A stretch of 64,000 bases of DNA, from contig NZ_JAAAKZ010000014.1 of NCBI RefSeq assembly GCF_009905605.1, positions 1 to 64,000 of the forward strand, given 5' to 3'. The translations under genes were made by a program, and so were the position numbers. Under the pieces are notes generated by a model, which saw only the letters and a list, made by a program, of their open reading frames with translations, had not been told where the DNA came from and made no database searches. Below, piece after piece: positions 37,707 through 47,496 of this stretch. Within the stretch, counting starts at the first letter, position 1, and each line of letters opens with the position of its first letter. The stretch is from Runella sp. CRIBMP. Lineage in GTDB: Bacteria; Bacteroidota; Bacteroidia; Cytophagales; Spirosomataceae.

Positions 37707-38438
37707 CTAAAGCTTTGCATTTAACCACTCAGTATTTTCAATCAGGCGCACCAATTTGCTGTGCGAAGAGATTCCCTTGAGCGCTTCCAAATGACGGCTG
37801 TGGTGCAAATCTGTTCCTAAAAAAGACGCCTGTTTGTTCTGAACAAGTTGTTGGCCCATGGCTTGGGTGTGTTTTCCGTAATAACCCACCAATGAGAGCA
37901 AGTTGACTTGCAATAAACATCCGAGCGATTTTATGCGCTCAAAGTCGTTCATAGATAAATAATTATACCGTTCGGGGTGGGCCAGAATCGGAATTAGGCC
38001 CTGCGCCTGAATTTTAAAAATCGTGTTTTCGTAATTAAGCGTCGGTGCCACGTACGACATTTCAACCAGTACGTAGCGGTTGGCAATGGGTATCAATTGG
38101 TTATTTTCCAGCAGGGTATCAAATCCATCGTCAAGCATGTATTCAGCCGATGCTTCTAGTTTGATTTTCAAACCTGCGTCGATGATTTCCTCGTTTACCT
38201 TAGCGGCGAGGGCCTTGATGTCGTTGGGTTTGTTGGGATATAATTCCCGCATTACGTGCGGCGTAGTAATCACTTTTTGATACCCCAACGCCTCCAATTC
38301 GGTGAGGTAGTGGAGCGTGGTGGACATATCGGGGCTTCCATCGTCAATTCCGGGCAATAAATGGGAGTGCATATCGGTTGCTAGCCATTTAAAAATTCGG
38401 TGTGTTTTTCCGGAAAATAGACGTTGAAGAAAAGACAT
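37707..38438 (-). CDS. CpsB/CapC-type tyrosine phosphatase (PHP fold)
   Basis: 243 residues. PHP metal site seen in ATDMHSHLLPGIDDGSPD, HPERYNYLSM and FLGTDLHHSRH. Family members (CpsB, YwqE) dephosphorylate bacterial tyrosine kinases that control capsule assembly. No kinase or capsule gene is next to it. Predicted soluble and cytoplasmic. Confidence 0.9.
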   Translation of the reverse strand: MSFLQRLFSGKTHRIFKWLATDMHSHLLPGIDDGSPDMSTTLHYLTELEALGYQKVITTPHVMRELYPNKPNDIKALAAKVNEEIIDAGLKIKLEASAEYMLDDGFDTLLENNQLIPIANRYVLVEMSYVAPTLNYENTIFKIQAQGLIPILAHPERYNYLSMNDFERIKSLGCLLQVNLLSLVGYYGKHTQAMGQQLVQNKQASFLGTDLHHSRHLEALKGISSHSKLVRLIENTEWLNAKL

Positions 38439-38551
38439 AATTTGGAACGAATTGGAAATGTTAATTTAAATATTCCCGTCTGTTTTTACTCAAATGAATG
38501 GGGAGACACGAAGGGTTTTAAATATGAAAGTACAACAATCTTGCGAAATTA

Positions 38552-39004
38552 TTAAACCCTATTTTTGGAGTCAATCACAATCGTTACAGGGCCGTCGTTG
38601 AGTAGTGATACTTTCATATCGGCCCCAAATTCACCTGTTTGAATAGGGCGCCCCAGTTCTTCCGCAAGGCGTTGAATCATTCGGTTGTACAAAGGAATGG
38701 CGACTTCGGGCCGCGCGGCTTCAATAAACGACGGGCGGTTGCCTTTTTTGGTACTCGCGTGTAGTGTAAACTGGCTGATAAGCAGTATGTTGCCGTCAAT
38801 GGATTTGAGGTCAAGGTTCATTTTTCCTTCGGTATCGGAGAAGATTCTCATACCGACAATTTTCTTGGCCAACCATTCGGTGTCTTCGTCGGTATCGGTG
38901 TGCGTAATACCCAAAAGTACCAAAAAACCCTGTTGAATTTGGCCGTTTATTCGGCCTTCTATATTGACGGAGGCTTCCGACACGCGTTGAATGACTGCAA
39001 TCAT
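38552..39004 (-). CDS. dtd: D-aminoacyl-tRNA deacylase
   Basis: 150 residues from ATG 39004 (MIAVIQRVSEASV, the canonical start). The two conserved active-site segments are present: LLISQFTLHASTKKGNRPSF and DGPVTIVIDS. It hydrolyses D-amino acids wrongly joined to tRNA. Start and length match the family exactly. Confidence 0.96.
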   Translation of the reverse strand: MIAVIQRVSEASVNIEGRINGQIQQGFLVLLGITHTDTDEDTEWLAKKIVGMRIFSDTEGKMNLDLKSIDGNILLISQFTLHASTKKGNRPSFIEAARPEVAIPLYNRMIQRLAEELGRPIQTGEFGADMKVSLLNDGPVTIVIDSKNRV

Positions 39005-39198
39005 TAAGGATAAAATTGTAAGGTGCAAAGTAAAGGCTAAAAACGTTCAAGTACTAAATATTTAATCATAATATGGGCTAAAACCGCCCGAATAGCCTCG
39101 AAATAAACCATGATAGTTTAGTTGGAATGTAGGTTTTGTAAGTATCAATCTGGAAAAATTGCCTTTATTTTACAGTTTTACTCACCCATTTTAAATCT

Positions 39199-40686
39199 AT
39201 GTTTCGCCCCCTAGTTTTTGCTTTTGTACTTGCGGTCGGCTACGTATCGGTAAGCTTTATGCCTCCAGCCAACAAACCCAACATTATTTACATTTATGCC
39301 GACGACATGGGCTACGCTGAACTTGGATGCTACGGCCAACAGAAAATCCGGACGCCTCATCTTGATAAAATCGCCGCTGAAGGCATTCGGTTTACGCAAC
39401 ATTACACAAGTACGCCCGTGTGTGCGCCCGCCCGGTGCCAATTGTTGACGGGAAAACACGCGGGGCATTCCTACATTCGTGGCAATTATGAGTTGGGCGG
39501 CTTTGCCGATTCGTTGGAAGGTGGACAAATGCCGCTGTATCCGGGCACGTTTACCATTGGGCGGATGTTGCAGCAATCGGGGTACAAAACCGCTTGCATC
39601 GGCAAGTGGGGTTTGGGCATGGCCAATACCACTGGCAACCCCAACCAACAGGGATTTGATTATTTTTATGGCTATTTGGACCAAAAACAGGCCCACAATT
39701 TTTATCCGACGCACTTATGGGAAAACGGAAAATCGGTTCCTTTAAACAATACTTACATTGATGTTCACCGCCGCCTAACGCCCGAAACGGCTACTAAAGA
39801 AGCGTTTGCGTACTACCGTGGCAACGACTACGCCATCGATAAAATGTCCGAAAAGGCATTGTCTTTTGTGCGTGAGAACCGAAACAGGCCTTTTTTCCTG
39901 TATTTGCCTTTTACAGCTCCGCACGTTTCGTTGCAAGCGCCCGCGTCGGCGGTGGAGGAATACATCGGAAAATTTGAAGAAAAACCGTATTTGGGACAAC
40001 AAAATTATGCTTCTACGCCTCATCCACGCGCTACGTATGCGGCCATGATTACGCACATGGACAAGCAAGTGGGCGCGTTGATGCAGTTGTTGAAAGACCT
40101 GAAACTCGACGATAATACCATAGTCATGTTTTCGAGCGACAACGGTGCGACCTTCAACGGTGGGGTAGAAGCGGCCTTTTTTAGGAGCGTTTCTAACCTG
40201 CGGGGGTTAAAAATGGATGTCTACGAAGGCGGTATTCGGGAGCCGATGATTGCGCGTTGGCCTGGACGTATTCCTGCTGGAAAAGTGACCGACCTCGTGT
40301 CGGTGCAGTACGATGTGATGGCAACGCTAGCCGAAGTAGTGGGGTATAAACAACTATTAGACACCGACGGAGTGTCATTTCTGCCGACCTTGTTGGGGCA
40401 AAAAGACAAACAGAAAAAACGTGAATTTATCTATTGGGAATATCCCGAAAAAGGCGGGCAACTGGCGATTCGGATGGGTAATTGGAAAGCCGTAAAAACC
40501 AACGTTCGTAAAAATCGTAAAGGCCCTTGGGAATTATACGATTTAAGCAAAGACGAAAGTGAAACCACCAATGTAGCCGCGCAGCATCCTGAATTGTTGC
40601 GCCAATTTGACACCATTGTACAGCGTGAGCATGTGCCCTCGCACCTTAAAGAATGGGAGTTTGTAAGTCCTAAATTTGGAGAATAA
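39199..40686 (+). CDS. Sulfatase (arylsulfatase family)
   Basis: 495 residues with a signal peptide (MFRPLVFAFVLAVGYVSVSF), so periplasmic or secreted. The formylglycine site is Cys75 in TPVCAPARCQLLTGK (C-x-P-x-R), needing a maturase. Metal ligands Asp35/Asp36 (IYADDMGY) and FSSDNGAT are present. It belongs to S1 sulfatases that remove sulfate esters from aromatic or polysaccharide substrates. No polysaccharide-utilisation locus surrounds it, so the substrate is open. Confidence 0.93.
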   Translation: MFRPLVFAFVLAVGYVSVSFMPPANKPNIIYIYADDMGYAELGCYGQQKIRTPHLDKIAAEGIRFTQHYTSTPVCAPARCQLLTGKHAGHSYIRGNYELGGFADSLEGGQMPLYPGTFTIGRMLQQSGYKTACIGKWGLGMANTTGNPNQQGFDYFYGYLDQKQAHNFYPTHLWENGKSVPLNNTYIDVHRRLTPETATKEAFAYYRGNDYAIDKMSEKALSFVRENRNRPFFLYLPFTAPHVSLQAPASAVEEYIGKFEEKPYLGQQNYASTPHPRATYAAMITHMDKQVGALMQLLKDLKLDDNTIVMFSSDNGATFNGGVEAAFFRSVSNLRGLKMDVYEGGIREPMIARWPGRIPAGKVTDLVSVQYDVMATLAEVVGYKQLLDTDGVSFLPTLLGQKDKQKKREFIYWEYPEKGGQLAIRMGNWKAVKTNVRKNRKGPWELYDLSKDESETTNVAAQHPELLRQFDTIVQREHVPSHLKEWEFVSPKFGE

Positions 40687-40785
40687 AGTGCTATTTTTAA
40701 TTGGGAGATTTTCGCTGGGTTGTGAGCAACCCTGTCATTGACTTTGAGCAACCAACGTTACTATCCATCCTATCTTTTAACTATC

Positions 40786-40817
40786 AAAAAAGCCGAACTA
40801 CGTAGGTAGTCCGGCTT
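40786..40817 (-). terminator. tdh-kbl operon terminator
   Basis: On the minus strand AAGCCGGACTAC pairs with GTAGTTCGGCTT (G-U tolerated) and six T follow. 26 bp after kbl. Confidence 0.85.
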
Positions 40818-40842
40818 GGGGTCGATAGGAACAGTGCGAACG

Positions 40843-42054
40843 TTAATTTTCTACGGTTTCGGTCACGGGAATTACGCCTAATTTTTGTCCCACTTTCGTA
40901 AACGCCGCCACGGCACGTTGAAGGTGCGCTGGCTCATGCCCCGCCGAAATCTGGACACGAATGCGCGCTTTGCCTTTGGGCACTACAGGATAAAAGAACC
41001 CAATGACATAAATGCCTTCTTCCAACAATTGTTTGGCAAATTCTTGGGCCAACGGTGCATCGTAAAGCATGATTGGAACAATCGGATGCTCACCTGGCAA
41101 AATGTCAAATCCAACGGCGGTCATGGCCTCGCGGAAGTAGCGCGTGTTGGCTTCGAGCTTGTCGCGCAGGGCGGTCGAGGCCCGCAGCAATTCCAACACT
41201 TTGAGCGAAGCACCCACAATGGAAGGAGCTAAGGTATTGGAAAACAAATACGGCCGCGAACGTTGGCGCAACAACTCCACAATCTCTTTCCGCGCCGCCG
41301 TAAACCCACCCGATGCGCCTCCGAGAGCTTTTCCGTACGTGCCCGTGATGATGTCGATGCGGCCCAATACATTTTTGTGCTCAGGCGTGCCACGGCCCGT
41401 TTTGCCCATAAAACCGCTGGCGTGGCATTCGTCTACCATGACCATTGCACCGTATTGGTCGGCCAAATCGCAAATTTTATCTAACTGCGCAATGGTGCCG
41501 TCCATCGAAAAGACGCCGTCGGTGACAATTAATACCCGTCGGCATGAGGTAGCGGCTTGAAGTTGTGCTTCCAAATCGGCCATGTCGTTGTGTTTGTACC
41601 GAAAACGTTTGGCTTTGCACAGACGGATACCGTCGATGATGGAAGCATGGTTGAGTTCGTCGGAAATGATGGCGTCTTCTTCGCCCAATAAAGGTTCAAA
41701 AACTCCGCCGTTGGCGTCAAATGCCGCCGCGTACAAAATGCAATCTTCAGCCCCGACAAATTCTGCCGTTTGGCGTTCGAGTTCTTTGTGGATGTCTTGC
41801 GTACCGCAAATAAACCGTACCGACGACATCCCGAAACCGTGGGTATCGAGCGCCTCGTGGGCGGCCTTAATTACCTCTGGGTGTGAAGAAAGTCCCAAGT
41901 AATTATTGGCGCAGAAATTCAGTACTTCGCGTCCGTCCTGCACCGCAATCACGGAAGATTGAGGCGTAACGATGATGCGTTCGGTTTTATAAAGGCCCGC
42001 TTCTTTGATGGCGGCCAATTCTTTTTGGAGATCTTCTTTGATGCTTCCGTACAT
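40843..42054 (-). CDS. kbl: Glycine C-acetyltransferase (2-amino-3-ketobutyrate CoA ligase)
   Basis: 403 residues of the alpha-oxoamine synthase family. PLP Lys242 is in [15 protein letters not shown], with [15 protein letters not shown] and [14 protein letters not shown] as conserved parts. It splits 2-amino-3-oxobutyrate with CoA into glycine and acetyl-CoA. It follows the threonine dehydrogenase gene by 4 bp, making the complete two-step threonine-to-glycine pathway. Confidence 0.95.
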   Translation of the reverse strand: MYGSIKEDLQKELAAIKEAGLYKTERIIVTPQSSVIAVQDGREVLNFCANNYLGLSSHPEVIKAAHEALDTHGFGMSSVRFICGTQDIHKELERQTAEFVGAEDCILYAAAFDANGGVFEPLLGEEDAIISDELNHASIIDGIRLCKAKRFRYKHNDMADLEAQLQAATSCRRVLIVTDGVFSMDGTIAQLDKICDLADQYGAMVMVDECHASGFMGKTGRGTPEHKNVLGRIDIITGTYGKALGGASGGFTAARKEIVELLRQRSRPYLFSNTLAPSIVGASLKVLELLRASTALRDKLEANTRYFREAMTAVGFDILPGEHPIVPIMLYDAPLAQEFAKQLLEEGIYVIGFFYPVVPKGKARIRVQISAGHEPAHLQRAVAAFTKVGQKLGVIPVTETVEN

Positions 42055-42058
42055 GGTG

Positions 42059-43012
42059 CTAAGCAGTTACGTGATACAATTCGTTGAGATGGGTAATCAT
42101 TTCGTGCGTCATTTTAGGTAAATCAAACGCGGGTTTCCAGCCCCAATCTTGCCGGGCAACCGAATCGTCAATGCTTTTGGGCCACGAATCAGCGATGGCT
42201 TGCCGAAAATCGGGCGCATAAGTTACCTTAAAATCAGGGAAATGCTGCTGAATAGAGGCCGTCAATTCGGCGGGAGTAAAGCTCATTCCCGCTAAATTAT
42301 AAGACGTACGAATGGTGATTTTATCGGCGGGGGCGTCCATCAATTCCAGCGTGGCACGGAGCGCGTCGTCCATATAAATCATGGGCAAACGGGTGTCGGC
42401 GGCCAAAAAGCATTCAAAATGATGACCCTGAACGGCTTCGTGGTAAATAGCCACGGCGTAGTCGGTGGTGCCACCACCGGGCATGGATTGGTAACTGATG
42501 ACGCCTGGATAACGCAGCGAGCGTACATCCAGTTTGTAGCGTTTGTGGTAATACACCGACCAATTTTCAGCGGCCACTTTGCTAATGCCGTAGACCGTGG
42601 CGGGATCCAAGACCGAAGACTGGGGTGTTTCTTCTTTGGGGGCATGTTCGCCGAAGGCGGCAATCGAACTCGGCACAAAAACCTTGTTTAGATTAAACGT
42701 TCGGCCTATTTCTAAAACGTTGAGTAAAGTCTGCATGTTGAGGTTCCACGCCCACAATGGGTCTGCCTCGCCTTTGGCCGAGAGCACGGCCGCTAAATGA
42801 TAAATTTGGGTAACACGGTGCCGCTGAACGATGTCGGCCAGCGCCGTTACGTTGGTGGCATCCAAAACTTCAAAGATGGCTTCCTCGTGCCCTGTTTGGC
42901 GAATATCGGTAGCGATGACGTTACCGAATCCGTACATTGTTTGGAGGCGTGGTAAGAGTGCCGTGCCGATTTGCCCGTTGGCCCCGATGACTAAAATGGT
43001 TTCGTGCTTCAT
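42059..43012 (-). CDS. tdh: L-threonine 3-dehydrogenase, NAD-epimerase type
   Basis: 317 residues of the extended SDR fold, not the zinc-dependent MDR type of E. coli. NAD-binding [26 protein letters not shown] and the catalytic Tyr141/Lys145 in [13 protein letters not shown] are present. It oxidises threonine to 2-amino-3-oxobutyrate, which kbl, 4 bp downstream, cleaves to glycine. This SDR-type TDH is the form usual in Bacteroidota. Confidence 0.93.
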   Translation of the reverse strand: MKHETILVIGANGQIGTALLPRLQTMYGFGNVIATDIRQTGHEEAIFEVLDATNVTALADIVQRHRVTQIYHLAAVLSAKGEADPLWAWNLNMQTLLNVLEIGRTFNLNKVFVPSSIAAFGEHAPKEETPQSSVLDPATVYGISKVAAENWSVYYHKRYKLDVRSLRYPGVISYQSMPGGGTTDYAVAIYHEAVQGHHFECFLAADTRLPMIYMDDALRATLELMDAPADKITIRTSYNLAGMSFTPAELTASIQQHFPDFKVTYAPDFRQAIADSWPKSIDDSVARQDWGWKPAFDLPKMTHEMITHLNELYHVTA

Positions 43013-43071
43013 GGTTCAATGGGTGTTGAGTAACTGATTTTTGGAAGAATGATGAAGTGTAATTCACGGTA

Positions 43072-43079
43072 CAAAAGTA
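43072..43079 (-). promoter_or_regulatory. Bacteroidota -7 box before tdh
   Basis: TACTTTTG on the minus strand matches TAnnTTTG, 59 bp upstream of the tdh start, inside the region shared with the divergent Lrp gene. Confidence 0.45.
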
Positions 43080-43206
43080 GTTAGGCCGTTAGAATTTGTA
43101 AAATAGTGCCGTAAAATCAGTTAATATTGTGGTTTATTATTTATAATGAAGTTATTTTTGTTGAATTGTATTAAAAGAAGATAGTATAGAAAGAAAAATT
43201 TTCGGC

Positions 43207-43671
43207 ATGGAACAACTCGACGACATCGACAAGAAACTGCTCCGCCTCTTGCAGGCCGATGCAAAGCTAACCACCAAAGAATTGGCCGCTACGCTCGGCC
43301 TGACGCTGTCGCCCGTGTATGAGCGCATTAAGCGGCTGGAAAACCTCGGTTTTATCAAACAATACGTAGCCATTCTGGACAAAGAACTGCTTGGGCAGCC
43401 CATCACGATTTTTTGTCAGGTGTCGATGCGCTACCACGACAAGGCGTTTATTGAAAACTTTGAAAAAGAAATTCAGAAGCTAGAAGAGGTGCAAGAGTGC
43501 TACCACATGGCGGGTCAGGTAGATTTTTTGTTGAAAATAAACATGGGAAGTCTGGACGAATACCACGGTTTTGTGCGCAACAAACTCTCTAAAATCGAAA
43601 ATATTGGCACGCTCAACAGTACCTTTTCGTTGAAGGTTATCAAGCAGAGTTTGGGGTATCGGGTGGGGTGA
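43207..43671 (+). CDS. Lrp/AsnC family transcriptional regulator
   Basis: 154 residues: N-terminal AsnC HTH (DIDKKLLRLLQADAKLTTKE, TLGLTLSPVYERIKRLENLG) and C-terminal RAM/ACT domain (FCQVSMRYHDKAFIE, YHMAGQVDFLLKINMGS). Divergent from tdh-kbl. In E. coli, Lrp controls tdh-kbl in response to leucine; the layout here suggests a local regulator of threonine breakdown. Direct effect is inferred. Confidence 0.92.
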   Translation: MEQLDDIDKKLLRLLQADAKLTTKELAATLGLTLSPVYERIKRLENLGFIKQYVAILDKELLGQPITIFCQVSMRYHDKAFIENFEKEIQKLEEVQECYHMAGQVDFLLKINMGSLDEYHGFVRNKLSKIENIGTLNSTFSLKVIKQSLGYRVG

Positions 43672-43700
43672 GGAGGCTAAATGAATGGTTACTTTTTGCC

Positions 43701-43726
43701 TTTGTTGGTGTAATTTCACCAACAAA
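43701..43726. terminator. Hairpin between convergent Lrp and LytTR genes
   Basis: TTTGTTGGTG and its exact complement with a 6-nt loop. Serves as a possible bidirectional terminator; T-runs are modest. Confidence 0.6.
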
Positions 43727-43781
43727 AATACACCCCTCACGGCGGGCAAATTAATAAACTTTGCTAGGTTGATGTCTTTGA

Positions 43782-44537
43782 TTATGAATCTAGCCAAATT
43801 TTAAAGTCTGCTACCCGCTCCCGGCTCACAATGTTTGCGTCCCCTTCTAGCAATTTGGCCGAAATCGACAACCGACCATTAAAATATGTGCTTGCCTTTT
43901 CGACGGCCTGAATATGCAGGATTACTTTTCGATTTATACGAAAGAAATCTTTGGGTAGAAGAATTTTTTCTAGTTGGTCCAACGTGTAGTCAATGATATA
44001 ACGGCATCCGGCGTTGGTTACTAAAAAAGAGATGCTGTCTTGGGTTTCAAAATGATGGATCTCATCGGCTTGAATTGTGGTAATGTTTTGCCTAGATTTG
44101 ACCAAAAAACGAGTTTTGTATTGATTGTTGAATTGCTGATAGGCAAGGGTGATGGTTTCAAGCAAGTGCTTATTGCCAGATTGTCTTTGCTTCTTAAATT
44201 TTTCAACGGCAAACGTTAGCTCTTTCAACGAAATGGGCTTTAACAAATAATCAATGCTATTCTGTTTAAAAGCTTGAATGGCATAATTGTCGTAGGCGGT
44301 TGTGAAAATAATGGGAATTTCGGGCTGGATATGGGAGAAAATCTCGAAACTGTTGCCATCCGCCAAGTGAATGTCCAGAAAAAGCAAATCTGCCTGCAAG
44401 CCACTCTCAAATGCTTTTACGGTAGCGGCCACCGAATCCAAATATTGGATTACCTGAACAGCGGGGTCTATCTTCAACAGCAACAAATGCAAATGCTCTG
44501 CCGAAAGCTTTTCGTCTTCTACGATTACAACGTTCAT
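43782..44537 (-). CDS. LytTR response regulator of the SCO1 operon
   Basis: 251 residues: receiver with phospho-acceptor Asp55 in LLFLDIHLADG, YLLKPIS with conserved Lys, and a LytTR DNA-binding domain (FFRINRKVILHIQAVEKAST). Overlaps the upstream kinase gene by 4 bp (ATGA), so translationally coupled, and ends a five-gene operon. Targets are unknown; autoregulation of the operon is plausible but not shown. Confidence 0.92.
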   Translation of the reverse strand: MNVVIVEDEKLSAEHLHLLLLKIDPAVQVIQYLDSVAATVKAFESGLQADLLFLDIHLADGNSFEIFSHIQPEIPIIFTTAYDNYAIQAFKQNSIDYLLKPISLKELTFAVEKFKKQRQSGNKHLLETITLAYQQFNNQYKTRFLVKSRQNITTIQADEIHHFETQDSISFLVTNAGCRYIIDYTLDQLEKILLPKDFFRINRKVILHIQAVEKASTYFNGRLSISAKLLEGDANIVSRERVADFKIWLDS

Positions 44538-45544
44538 GGCTTTAAAAGTAAAGGCAAAATTACGGTAAACGTTTTATCTGTACGGATGATTTCTATTTTT
44601 TCGTCGGTAAAATACTGATACCGTACTTGCATATTTTTTAGTCCTGTCTGTGAGCTTTTGGCTTTATCGCTGCGGGGCTGAATCGGATTTGTGATCAATA
44701 ACCGATTTTTTTCGGTGAAAATCGTTACCTGCAACGGCTTGGCTTGTGAGGTTTCGTTGTGTTGAATGGTATTTTCGACCAACATTTGTAGACACATGGG
44801 GGGCAAATAGAGGCTTTTGTCAGGAGCGGAAATGTTGAGGACAAACGTAATGCTGCTTCCAAAGCGTATTTTCAACAAATACATGTAGTGTTCTAGAAAA
44901 TCTAATTCTTCTTGTAGGCTGACCAACTCGGCATTTTTGCTGTCCAATACATACCGATACACTTTTGACAGTTCGTTGATAAAATCAACTGCTTTGTCTT
45001 GGTTTTGGTACACCAATGAACTCAATACGCTGAGATTATTGAACAAAAAGTGGGGATTAAGTTGGTTTTTTAGGTTTTCAAGTTGGGCGGTTGCGCTGGC
45101 AGTTTTATATTTTTCAATTTCTACCAGACTTTGGTTCCAAGCCCTAAAAAATTGGCTTGAAATATAGCTCACCAAGCCCAAAAAAGTAATAATTATGGCT
45201 GGAATAAACATTTGCCTGATGGCTCTGTTGAACAAACGTATTTCGCCGAATTTAATAAAATGAAGGAAGTTCATTAATAAAAATAGCGAAATAGCCGTAA
45301 AAATAAGGCTAACGATAAATTGACTGAATATTCTTTGTTTCGTATTCCCCAACCAACTGTATCTTTTTTCTAATTGCCAGTCAATATAGGTATTGCCCTC
45401 CCAGAGTATCAAAACGATGAAGGGGATGATGAATAAGTCGGGTTCTAAAAAATCAATTAATCTAAAGAACAGTACTTTAAACAGGAGGGCTACCAAGACG
45501 GCAATACCGAATTTTTTTAGTACACGACTTATAGTTCTGTTCAC
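44534..45544 (-). CDS. LytS-like sensor histidine kinase
   Basis: 336 residues with four membrane helices in the first 130 residues and a His_kinase domain (PF06580 type) with phospho-acceptor His165 in QLNPHFLFNNLSVLSSL, then a short HATPase (MCLQMLVENTIQHN). It starts with GTG; an AAAGGAGAA ribosome-binding site lies in the last codons of the SCO1 gene, 1 bp spacing between stop and start. Partner is the LytTR regulator that overlaps its end. Confidence 0.92.
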   Translation of the reverse strand: MNRTISRVLKKFGIAVLVALLFKVLFFRLIDFLEPDLFIIPFIVLILWEGNTYIDWQLEKRYSWLGNTKQRIFSQFIVSLIFTAISLFLLMNFLHFIKFGEIRLFNRAIRQMFIPAIIITFLGLVSYISSQFFRAWNQSLVEIEKYKTASATAQLENLKNQLNPHFLFNNLSVLSSLVYQNQDKAVDFINELSKVYRYVLDSKNAELVSLQEELDFLEHYMYLLKIRFGSSITFVLNISAPDKSLYLPPMCLQMLVENTIQHNETSQAKPLQVTIFTEKNRLLITNPIQPRSDKAKSSQTGLKNMQVRYQYFTDEKIEIIRTDKTFTVILPLLLKP

Positions 45545-45545
45545 G

Positions 45546-46184
45546 TTATTCTCCTTTCAGCGATTTTATATCTTCCAATAGTTTTTGCATTTCCAAGCTC
45601 AGGGTTCCGTTGTAGATGCCTCTGATTCTCTTGTTTTTGTCTACCAAAATAAAGTGCTCAGTGTGAAGAAACTCCGTGCTGTCTTTACTGAAACCAATGT
45701 CTTCTTCGGCAAAATATGATTTTCGAGCCAATTGATAAATGCCTGATTTACTGCCCGTTAAAAAGTGCCACTGTTTATTTTTGATTTGGTGTTTTTCCGT
45801 AAATTTTTTAAGTACAGCAGGCGTATCAATCCAGGGCGTGACCGAAAAAGAGAGAAGTACAATGTCATTCGTTGTGCTATCGCTGACAATTTTCATATTT
45901 TTTGTCATTACTGGACAGATACTTATGCATGAAGTAAAAATGAAGTTGGCAACATGGATTTTTCCTTCGATGTTTTTCTGTGAAATGAGGATACTATCCT
46001 GGTTTAAAAAAGAAAAATCGCCGATAATATGCGGGATTTTTTCTTTGATCTCTGCTTCGTTTTTGACAAAAAGGGGCGTAAAATCGGGGTCATTATAATA
46101 GGGTAATACCGTAGTACCCGAGCCATTTTCAGTACAGCTGAGCAGGAGCATACTACTTAACAACAAAAATGCTGTCTGATACAT
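45546..46184 (-). CDS. SCO1/SenC family copper-binding lipoprotein
   Basis: 212 residues from ATG 46184 (MYQTAFLLLSSMLLLSCTE, a lipobox). Thioredoxin fold with the CxxxC copper motif TSCISICPVM and the later His in LHTEHFILVDK. SCO proteins deliver copper to cytochrome oxidase CuA or guard thiols. The gene starts 32 bp inside the end of the MORN-like lipoprotein gene and shares its operon. No oxidase gene is close, so the copper client is open. Confidence 0.9.
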   Translation of the reverse strand: MYQTAFLLLSSMLLLSCTENGSGTTVLPYYNDPDFTPLFVKNEAEIKEKIPHIIGDFSFLNQDSILISQKNIEGKIHVANFIFTSCISICPVMTKNMKIVSDSTTNDIVLLSFSVTPWIDTPAVLKKFTEKHQIKNKQWHFLTGSKSGIYQLARKSYFAEEDIGFSKDSTEFLHTEHFILVDKNKRIRGIYNGTLSLEMQKLLEDIKSLKGE

Positions 46185-46722
46185 TTTTACAGTTTTTAGT
46201 GCCCAATAACCCATATCTTTTTCCTTTAATGATGACATAATTGGCGCGTATTTTTCCATTATCATACCACATTTTTTGAGGCCCTTCTTCTTGTCCCTTC
46301 ACATAAGTACCCAGATGATACAACTTCCCGTTTTGGCTCCATTCCTTCAATTCGCCCTCATAGGCATCGTTTACGGCCATAAATTCAAATCGTTTGGTAC
46401 CGTTTTCCCAATAAGAGACCTGTTTGCCGTGTTTTTGCCCGTTCAGGTAATTTCTTTCTTCCCATAACTGCTTGTTTGGATACCATTTTTTGTACAGCCC
46501 ACTCAGTTTGCCTTTGTAATAACCCTCCAAGGCGAGTGTGTCATGGGTGGGAGAGAGTTCCACCAAAAAACCGCTGTAGGGTTGATTACCCACAAAAACA
46601 ATGTCATTTTTTACTGAGATACTGCCTGACGATCGGAGAAAATAGGTTTTAGGGACGGTTTCTTCTGGCTTGCTGCAAGAGCAGGCCAGAAGAAACCAGA
46701 AAACTGTTTTGTACGATTTCAT
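46153..46722 (-). CDS. MORN/YwqK-like repeat lipoprotein
   Basis: 189 residues with a lipobox (FWFLLACSCSKPEE). About five MORN-type repeats (LEGYYKGKLSGLYKKWYPNK, NYLNGQKHGKQVSYWENGTK, MWYDNGKIRANY) form a likely beta-hairpin stack in the periplasm or at the cell surface. The YwqK name reflects similarity to an annotated antitoxin-like repeat family, but no toxin is here and that label says little. It directly abuts the YHYH gene end (0 bp) and overlaps the SCO1 start. Confidence 0.8.
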   Translation of the reverse strand: MKSYKTVFWFLLACSCSKPEETVPKTYFLRSSGSISVKNDIVFVGNQPYSGFLVELSPTHDTLALEGYYKGKLSGLYKKWYPNKQLWEERNYLNGQKHGKQVSYWENGTKRFEFMAVNDAYEGELKEWSQNGKLYHLGTYVKGQEEGPQKMWYDNGKIRANYVIIKGKRYGLLGTKNCKNVSDSIFVVK

Positions 46723-47496
46723 TTATTGCGTTATCGTTCCTGGCGTTCCGTAATAGCCGCTTCCATTCAGGTAAGGAGCGTCGGCGGTAAAATGATAGTG
46801 GTAGATACCGTTTGGATAATCGGCCGTAGGGTGCGTATGCCCGTGATAGGCATCCAGCATACTGCTCGTCACGGTTGTGCCATTTTCTTCTTGTGGCCCG
46901 TACACGGGAAAGCCGTCCAATAAAAAGCCCATTAGGCCCGATTTTGTGGATTTGACGGTGGTCAGATACAAAGGTTCAACGTGATAATGATACACGCCTG
47001 TGTTTTGGGGGTGTCCATAGTATTTGTCAAAACTCGCAATCTCGCCCGTTAATGCTTGGTTGTTGGGGCCAGCATATTGATTAAACAACGCTACGCCATT
47101 GAGTGCAATCCCGATGGCCCCCAAGGGTGTGGCAGCGTGCGCCGCATCCACCTTGGGGTTCAGCGGAATTTTAATGGTAGCGTTATATTCAGCAATCGTA
47201 TTCGGGTTCTTGGCAAAATTGACTCCGCTGAAGGTCTTCCCGCTGTAAGCTTCATACAACGCATTTCCTGCTGCATAGTAGGGGCTTTTATGGTCGGGTA
47301 AGTTTTTGGTTTTGATGGTGATGTAGGTGCCGTCGCTGGTAATGCTCGTGGCTCCGTAAATTTTTTTGTAAACGGCAGGCACTTCGGTAGAAACAGGAGT
47401 CGTGGTGTCGGTGTCGTCACTGTTACAGCTAGCCAAACTCATTGTAATGAAAATTACGAGCGCCAATTTGTTGATGAGTGTTTTTTTGAAATCCAT
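46723..47496 (-). CDS. YHYH domain lipoprotein
   Basis: 257 residues from ATG 47496 with lipobox (ITMSLASCNSDD). C-terminal YHYH domain: VYHYHVEPLYL, GFLLDGFPVYGPQEE, AYHGHTHPTADYPNGIYHYH. The dense His motifs suggest metal binding; the family has no firm function. First gene of an operon ending in a LytS/LytTR pair, with 0 bp to the next gene. Its grouping with SCO1 supports a copper-related role by context. Confidence 0.87.
   Translation of the reverse strand: MDFKKTLINKLALVIFITMSLASCNSDDTDTTTPVSTEVPAVYKKIYGATSITSDGTYITIKTKNLPDHKSPYYAAGNALYEAYSGKTFSGVNFAKNPNTIAEYNATIKIPLNPKVDAAHAATPLGAIGIALNGVALFNQYAGPNNQALTGEIASFDKYYGHPQNTGVYHYHVEPLYLTTVKSTKSGLMGFLLDGFPVYGPQEENGTTVTSSMLDAYHGHTHPTADYPNGIYHYHFTADAPYLNGSGYYGTPGTITQ

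Noticed and set aside
46153..46722. Toxin-antitoxin reading of the YwqK-like gene
   Set aside because: It is a lipoprotein in a metal/signalling operon with no toxin gene; the label comes only from repeat similarity.
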